This document shows, in pieces, positions 60,003-64,000 of a DNA stretch of 64,000 nucleotides (the stretch's first letter is position 1; each line of letters begins with the position of its first letter). The translations under genes were made by a program, and so were the position numbers. The DNA is from Breoghania sp037026715. GTDB lineage: Bacteria > Pseudomonadota > Alphaproteobacteria > Rhizobiales > Stappiaceae. The stretch lies in contig NZ_JBANCG010000003.1 in NCBI RefSeq assembly GCF_037026715.1, positions 1 to 64,000 of the forward strand. Direction: 5' to 3'. The notes below the pieces were generated by a model. That model saw only the letters and a program-made list of their open reading frames with translations, had not been told where the DNA came from and did not search any database.

Positions 60003-61697
60003 TCAGGCAGATGTTGCGGCGGCCATGCGGGCTTCGGTCGCGCGTCCGGGAATGGCCTCGATGAGGTTGCGCGTATAGGCGTGCTGCGGGTTCTCGAAGA
60101 TGGCCTTGGCGCTGCCCATCTCCACCGCCTCGCCCTTGCGCATGACGAGCACCCGGTCGCAGATGTTGGCCGCGACCCTGAGGTCGTGGGTGATGAAGAC
60201 GAGCGACAGGTTGAGCGTCCGCTTCAGGTCCGCCAGCAGATCGAGCACCTGCGCCTGGATGGAGACATCGAGTGCCGAGACGGCCTCGTCCGCGACGATG
60301 ATCTCAGGTTTCAGGGCAAGGGCACGGGCAATGCCGATGCGCTGGCGCTGGCCACCGGAGAATTCGTGCGGGAAACGATCCGCCGCCTTGCCGTCGAGGC
60401 CCACCAGCTCCAGCAGTCGTTCCGCTTCCTTGTGGGCGGAGGCCCGGTCCGTGCCGAAGGCGATGGGGCCAGAGGCGATGATGCGCCCCACCTTTTCGCG
60501 CGGGTTGAGCGAGGAATAGGGGTCCTGGAACACCATCTGGATGCGCTGACGCATGGCGCGCAGTGCCTCTCCCTTGAGCGTGGCGATATCCTCGCCATCA
60601 AGCAGAATGTGGCCGCTATTGGGATCCTGCAAGCGCACGAGGCAGCGCCCGACGGAGGATTTGCCTGATCCGCTTTCGCCAACGATCCCAAGCGTCTCGC
60701 CGCGCTCCAGCGAGAAGGAAACCTCCTTGACCGCATGGATCTGGCGCTGCTTGCCAAACAGGCCGCTGCCCAGGAAATAGGTCTTGGAGAGTTTTTCTAC
60801 CTGCAGCAGGGGGCCGGTTTCGTGGCTTTCCAGCGTCGTCCGCGGTTCGGCCGTGCCGGTCGGAATGGCGGCGATGAGCTTGCGTGTGTAGGAATGGCCG
60901 GGCGACAGCAGCACCTCGTCCGCCGTTCCCTGTTCCACCACCTGTCCGTGCTGCATGACGGTCACCTGATCGGCGATTTCCGCCACCACGCCGAAATCGT
61001 GGGTGATGAACATCACGGCCATGTTGTGGGTGGCCTGCAGCCGGCGGATGAGCTCAAGAATCTGCGCCTGGGTGGTCACGTCGAGGGCTGTGGTCGGCTC
61101 GTCCGCAATCAGCACTTCCGGCTCCAGCGCCAGCGCCATGGCGATCATCACGCGCTGTCGCTGGCCGCCGGAAAGCTGAAACGGATAAGAACTTGCCGCC
61201 CGCGCCGGATCGGGCAGGCCAACCTCTTCAAGCAGTTCCAGCGCCCGCTGCCTGCGCTCCCAGGGCGTGAGCAGGCCATGTGCCTCGAACACCTCCTCGA
61301 TCTGGGCGGAGACTTTCATCAGCGGATTGAGCGCCGTCATGGGCTCCTGGAAGATCATCGCCACGCGCCGTCCGCGGATGTCGTAGAGCGCATCTGCCGA
61401 CAGATCGAGCAGGTTCTCCCCGTCCAGCAGAATGCGCCCCTGAGCGACGCGCACTGTCTCAGGCAGCAGGCCCATGAGCGCATTGGCGGACATCGACTTG
61501 CCCGAGCCGCTTTCGCCCACGATGCAGACGATCTCGCGCGGGTGGATGTCGATGCTGACGCGGTCGACGGCGAAGGCCCGGTCGGCACCTTCCGGCAGGG
61601 CGATGCTGAGCTTTTCGATACGCACGATGGGCGTGCCATCGGGACGTTTGAGACTGCCCGGATGGATCACCGGTCTTTCGCGGGAGGTGGTGTTCAT
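60003..61697 (-). CDS. Dipeptide/oligopeptide-type ABC transporter, fused ATP-binding protein
   Basis: A 564-aa protein with two complete ATPase units (DppD- and DppF-like): GESGSGKSMSANALMG and LSGGQRQRVMIAMAL in the first, GESGSGKSSVGRC and FSGGQRQRIGIARAL in the second, each with LIADEP or IVADEA Walker B sequences. Such fused ATPases (GsiA-like) drive import of peptides or related compounds. It lies 2 bp after the permease gene. Confidence 0.93.
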   Translation of the reverse strand: MNTTSRERPVIHPGSLKRPDGTPIVRIEKLSIALPEGADRAFAVDRVSIDIHPREIVCIVGESGSGKSMSANALMGLLPETVRVAQGRILLDGENLLDLSADALYDIRGRRVAMIFQEPMTALNPLMKVSAQIEEVFEAHGLLTPWERRQRALELLEEVGLPDPARAASSYPFQLSGGQRQRVMIAMALALEPEVLIADEPTTALDVTTQAQILELIRRLQATHNMAVMFITHDFGVVAEIADQVTVMQHGQVVEQGTADEVLLSPGHSYTRKLIAAIPTGTAEPRTTLESHETGPLLQVEKLSKTYFLGSGLFGKQRQIHAVKEVSFSLERGETLGIVGESGSGKSSVGRCLVRLQDPNSGHILLDGEDIATLKGEALRAMRQRIQMVFQDPYSSLNPREKVGRIIASGPIAFGTDRASAHKEAERLLELVGLDGKAADRFPHEFSGGQRQRIGIARALALKPEIIVADEAVSALDVSIQAQVLDLLADLKRTLNLSLVFITHDLRVAANICDRVLVMRKGEAVEMGSAKAIFENPQHAYTRNLIEAIPGRATEARMAAATSA

Positions 61698-61699
61698 GC

Positions 61700-62539
61700 C
61701 TACTTCCCCTTCCGGCTGAGGCGTGGATTGAGTGCGTCGTTCAGCCCTTCGCCGACCAGATTAAGTGCCAGAACGGTGAGCAGGATCGCAAGGCCGGGGA
61801 AGAAGCTGACCCACCAGGCCTGACGGATCACCGTGCGCCCGGCGCCGATGATGTAGCCCCAGGACATGACGTTGGCATCGCCCAGTCCCATGAAGGAAAG
61901 CGCACTTTCCACCAGGATCGCGGCCGCCACCATCATGGAGGCAAGCACGATGATCGGCGACAGCGTGTTGGGCAGGATCTGGCTCCAGATGATGGTTAAA
62001 GGCTTCTGCCCCGACAGCACTGCGGCATCGACGAAGTCGCGCGACTTGAGCGCCATCACCTCGCCGCGCAGCAGGCGTGCGACCGGTGGCCAGGACACGA
62101 TGGCGATGGCAACCACGATGGAGGTGATGGAGGGCTGGAAGATCGCGACCAGCACGACGGCGAGCGCGAAGCTCGGCACGCTCTGGAAGAGTTCGGTGAA
62201 GCGCATAAGGACGTCATCGACGATGCCGCCGAAATATCCCGCTAGCGCCCCGATCGGTATGCCGATGAGAAGCGACACCACGGTGGAGACAAGCCCCACC
62301 AGCAGCGACACGTAGGCGCCATGGGCGAGGCCCGACGCGAGGTCCCGGCCCATCGTGTCGGTACCCAGGAAGTAGGTGGCGTTCTCGAACGGCGGCAAGA
62401 AGGGCCGCTGCACCATCGCCCAGGGCGATTTGGGGAAGAGGAATGGTGCCGCCACGGCGAGCAGGACGATCAGAAACAGGATCACGAGCCCGGCGACGGC
62501 GCCGCGATGTTTGGAGAAGCGTTTCCAGAAATCGGTCAT
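61700..62539 (-). CDS. ABC transporter permease (DppC-like)
   Basis: A 279-aa inner-membrane protein with six predicted helices, an N-terminal OppC-type helix (AVAGLVILFLIVLLAVAAPF) and the EAA-like loop ALKSRDFVDAAVLSGQKPLT before INLN-type sequence. It pairs with the DppB-like permease, whose stop it overlaps by 4 bp. Confidence 0.92.
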   Translation of the reverse strand: MTDFWKRFSKHRGAVAGLVILFLIVLLAVAAPFLFPKSPWAMVQRPFLPPFENATYFLGTDTMGRDLASGLAHGAYVSLLVGLVSTVVSLLIGIPIGALAGYFGGIVDDVLMRFTELFQSVPSFALAVVLVAIFQPSITSIVVAIAIVSWPPVARLLRGEVMALKSRDFVDAAVLSGQKPLTIIWSQILPNTLSPIIVLASMMVAAAILVESALSFMGLGDANVMSWGYIIGAGRTVIRQAWWVSFFPGLAILLTVLALNLVGEGLNDALNPRLSRKGK

Positions 62540-63507
62540 GACGTCACCCGGATGCGCGGATCGACGAAGCGGTAGAGCACGTCCGTGATCAGGTTGAAGA
62601 AGAGGACCATCGCGGCGGAGACGATGAACACGCCGAGAAGCAGGTTGTAGTCGCGCTGCGAGAGGGCCTCGAACATGAGCCTGCCGATGCCGGGCCAGGC
62701 GAAGACGGTCTCGATCAGCACGGCGCCGCCCACCAGCTGGCCCGCCTGCAGGCCGGCCAGCGTGACCACCGGCAGCAACGCGTTGCGCAGCACATGCCGG
62801 CGCTGGATGACCCGCGGCCGCAGGCCCTTCGCCTTGGCCGTCTTGACGAAATCCATCTGCGAGACTTCCAGCATGGAAGCACGGGTCATGCGCACGTAGA
62901 TGGCCATGAAGAAGAGCCCGAGCGTTGTGGCGGGGAGCACCAGGTGGCGGGCGATATCGAGCGCACGTGCAAAGCCCGCATAGCCGGCGCCCACGGTCTC
63001 GTAGCCGAAGCCGGGCAGCCAGCCGAGCTCGATGGAAAACAGCAGCACCGCCATCAGTGCCAGCCAGAAGAGCGGGGTCGCGTAGAAGATCAGGGCGAAA
63101 AGCGAAATCAGCGTGTCGGAGAGGCGGCCCTGACGCGCGGCTGCCATGGCACCGGCGAGGACACCGAGACCGAGCGAGATGGCGAAGGCGGTCAGCGACA
63201 GCAGCAGAGTGGCCGGCAGTCGTTCCATGATCAGGTCGAGGACGGGAAGCTGCTGGCGATAGGAATAGCCGAGGTCGAGCCGCACCACGTGGGAGACATA
63301 GATCCCCAGCTGGACGTAGAGCGGCTTGTCGAGGCCGAAGCGTTCGCGCAGCTGTTCCAGGAACTGCGGATCGGCATCGCCCGCTTCGCCTGCCATGACG
63401 GCGGCCGGATCGCCCGGTGCGGCATGGATGAGGAAGAAGTTCGAAACGGTAATAACGAGCAGGATGAAAACGGCACGCACCAGCCTGCCGGCGAGGAAAC
63501 GGGTCAT
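62536..63507 (-). CDS. ABC transporter permease (DppB-like)
   Basis: A 323-aa permease: N-terminal helix (AVFILLVITVSNFFLIHAAP), GDPAAVMAG typical of DppB, RERFGLDKPLYVQLGIYVSH and the cytoplasmic loop MDFVKTAKAKGLRPRVIQRR. It forms the channel with the DppC-like subunit. First permease after the binding-protein gene. Confidence 0.92.
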   Translation of the reverse strand: MTRFLAGRLVRAVFILLVITVSNFFLIHAAPGDPAAVMAGEAGDADPQFLEQLRERFGLDKPLYVQLGIYVSHVVRLDLGYSYRQQLPVLDLIMERLPATLLLSLTAFAISLGLGVLAGAMAAARQGRLSDTLISLFALIFYATPLFWLALMAVLLFSIELGWLPGFGYETVGAGYAGFARALDIARHLVLPATTLGLFFMAIYVRMTRASMLEVSQMDFVKTAKAKGLRPRVIQRRHVLRNALLPVVTLAGLQAGQLVGGAVLIETVFAWPGIGRLMFEALSQRDYNLLLGVFIVSAAMVLFFNLITDVLYRFVDPRIRVTS

Positions 63508-63541
63508 CTCGATCTCCGGATCACAGAGTCTGACGGAGGGA

Positions 63542-63567
63542 GAAGAGCGGGCGCGTGCCCGCTCTTC
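63542..63567 (-). promoter_or_regulatory. Intercistronic stem-loop after the binding-protein gene
   Basis: Perfect 11-bp arms GAAGAGCGGGC (63,542-63,552) and GCCCGCTCTTC (63,557-63,567) with loop GCGT lie between the binding-protein and permease genes. It lacks a T tract. Such hairpins often stabilise the abundant binding-protein mRNA or partly end transcription. Confidence 0.6.
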
Positions 63568-63573
63568 GTTGCG

Positions 63574-64000
63574 TCACTTCTTGATCCAGGCGTCGCGCAA
63601 GGAGTTCGGCAGGCCGGATGCGGTCGAGATCAGGTTTTCCACGTTGCACCGGTAGGTCGTGGGGAAACCCAGCTCCAGCAGCCATGCCACGGGCACATCC
63701 TCGCGCAGCTTGACCTGCACCTTGTCGTAAAGCTCCTGGCGTTTGGCTGCCGGGAAGGCAACGGCCGCCTCGTCGAAGAGCTTGTCGACCTCGGGGTTGG
63801 AATAGCCCTCGACATTGTTGAAGGGATTGCCCTTGGCGATCTGCGAGGACTTGTAGTTGCGGTCCACGCCGATGGCCGGGTCGCCGTTCTGGTAGAGGTA
63901 GGTGAAGGCGATGTCGTAGTCCCACTGCGACGTCTTCTGGTTCCAGCCGGCGACGTCGGTGGATTCGATCTCGACGGGAATGCCCACCTCGGCGAGGTTC
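63574..64000 (-). CDS. ABC transporter substrate-binding protein, C-terminal part (runs off the window)
   Basis: The last 137 or more residues of an SBP_bac_5 (DppA/OppA-like) binding protein: SQWDYDIAFTYLYQNGDPAI, YSNPEVDKLFDEAAVAFPAA and KVQVKLREDVPVAWLLELG are family patterns. The frame is open to the window edge at 64,000, so the start and ligand-binding N-terminal lobe are outside. It heads the transporter operon. Confidence 0.88.
   Translation of the reverse strand, partial: NLAEVGIPVEIESTDVAGWNQKTSQWDYDIAFTYLYQNGDPAIGVDRNYKSSQIAKGNPFNNVEGYSNPEVDKLFDEAAVAFPAAKRQELYDKVQVKLREDVPVAWLLELGFPTTYRCNVENLISTASGLPNSLRDAWIKK

Noticed and set aside
1..64000. CRISPR arrays, tRNA or rRNA genes.
   Set aside because: I saw no regularly spaced direct repeats and no tRNA-like or rRNA-like sequence; the element does not appear to use a tRNA attachment site.

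Overview
The window is GC-rich alphaproteobacterial DNA. The gene families and the conjugation gene order suggest a member of the Hyphomicrobiales (Rhizobium/Brucella-like), although no rRNA or housekeeping gene is present to fix the genus. About 52.4 kb of it (6-52,382) reads as one integrative and conjugative element (ICE), followed by about 11.6 kb of chromosomal amino-acid or peptide catabolism genes.

Element ends. A 9-bp direct repeat, GTTATAACA, lies at 6-14 and 52,374-52,382. Removing the element would restore the 18-bp palindrome CTTTTGTTATAACAAAAG. In the joined circle the large serine recombinase gene would stop four codons past the junction and be followed 23 bp later by the terminator now at 44-76. 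In the integrated state the recombinase frame instead runs about 77 codons into the chromosome.

Layout of the element. 0.2-9 kb: IS3-family remnant, MATE and SDR genes, then a TetR-controlled RND efflux operon with a clear palindromic operator. 9.1-20.5 kb: DUF6499/DUF2285 gene (frameshifted), thermonuclease, ParB-like protein, DUF7007-like and small proteins, a 1,439-aa methylase-helicase, Toprim protein, DUF2493 protein. 20.6-22.5 kb: an unknown two-gene cargo (candidate nuclease plus DUF6650-like). 23.5-28.3 kb: DUF736, AlpA-like regulator, TraF peptidase, lytic transglycosylase, relaxase. 28.3-32.4 kb: a Gabija-type pair (OLD-family ATPase/Toprim nuclease plus UvrD-like helicase). 32.5-44.8 kb: traG, a ribbon-helix-helix gene, trbBCDEJLFGI, DUF2274, DUF736. 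44.9-48.2 kb: the most unusual locus, an XRE regulator divergent from an OGG-like glycosylase, a Gly/Ser-rich small protein starting Met-Gly-Gly, a PfkB-deoxyribosyltransferase fusion and a QueC-like enzyme. 48.3-50.4 kb: a remnant of a second DUF736 gene and an AbiEi/AbiEii module. 50.4-52.4 kb: a small gene and the serine recombinase.

Three transcription units (traG, ribbon-helix-helix gene-trb, and small gene-recombinase) share a motif of about 25 bp plus a hairpin at nearly the same distance from the start codon. This suggests coordinated control of transfer and excision. Defence cargo sits at backbone joints: after the DUF2493 gene, between relaxase and traG, and after the trb operon.

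Chromosomal part (52.4-64 kb, all minus strand): a dipeptide/oligopeptide-type ABC transporter, class III aminotransferase, amidase, aminoglycoside-phosphotransferase-like kinase, a second class III aminotransferase (phospholyase-like), GntR/FCD regulator and an M20-type carbamoylase/hydantoinase, ending in a strong terminator beside the attachment site. It looks like one uptake-and-degradation cluster for an amino-acid-like nitrogen compound.
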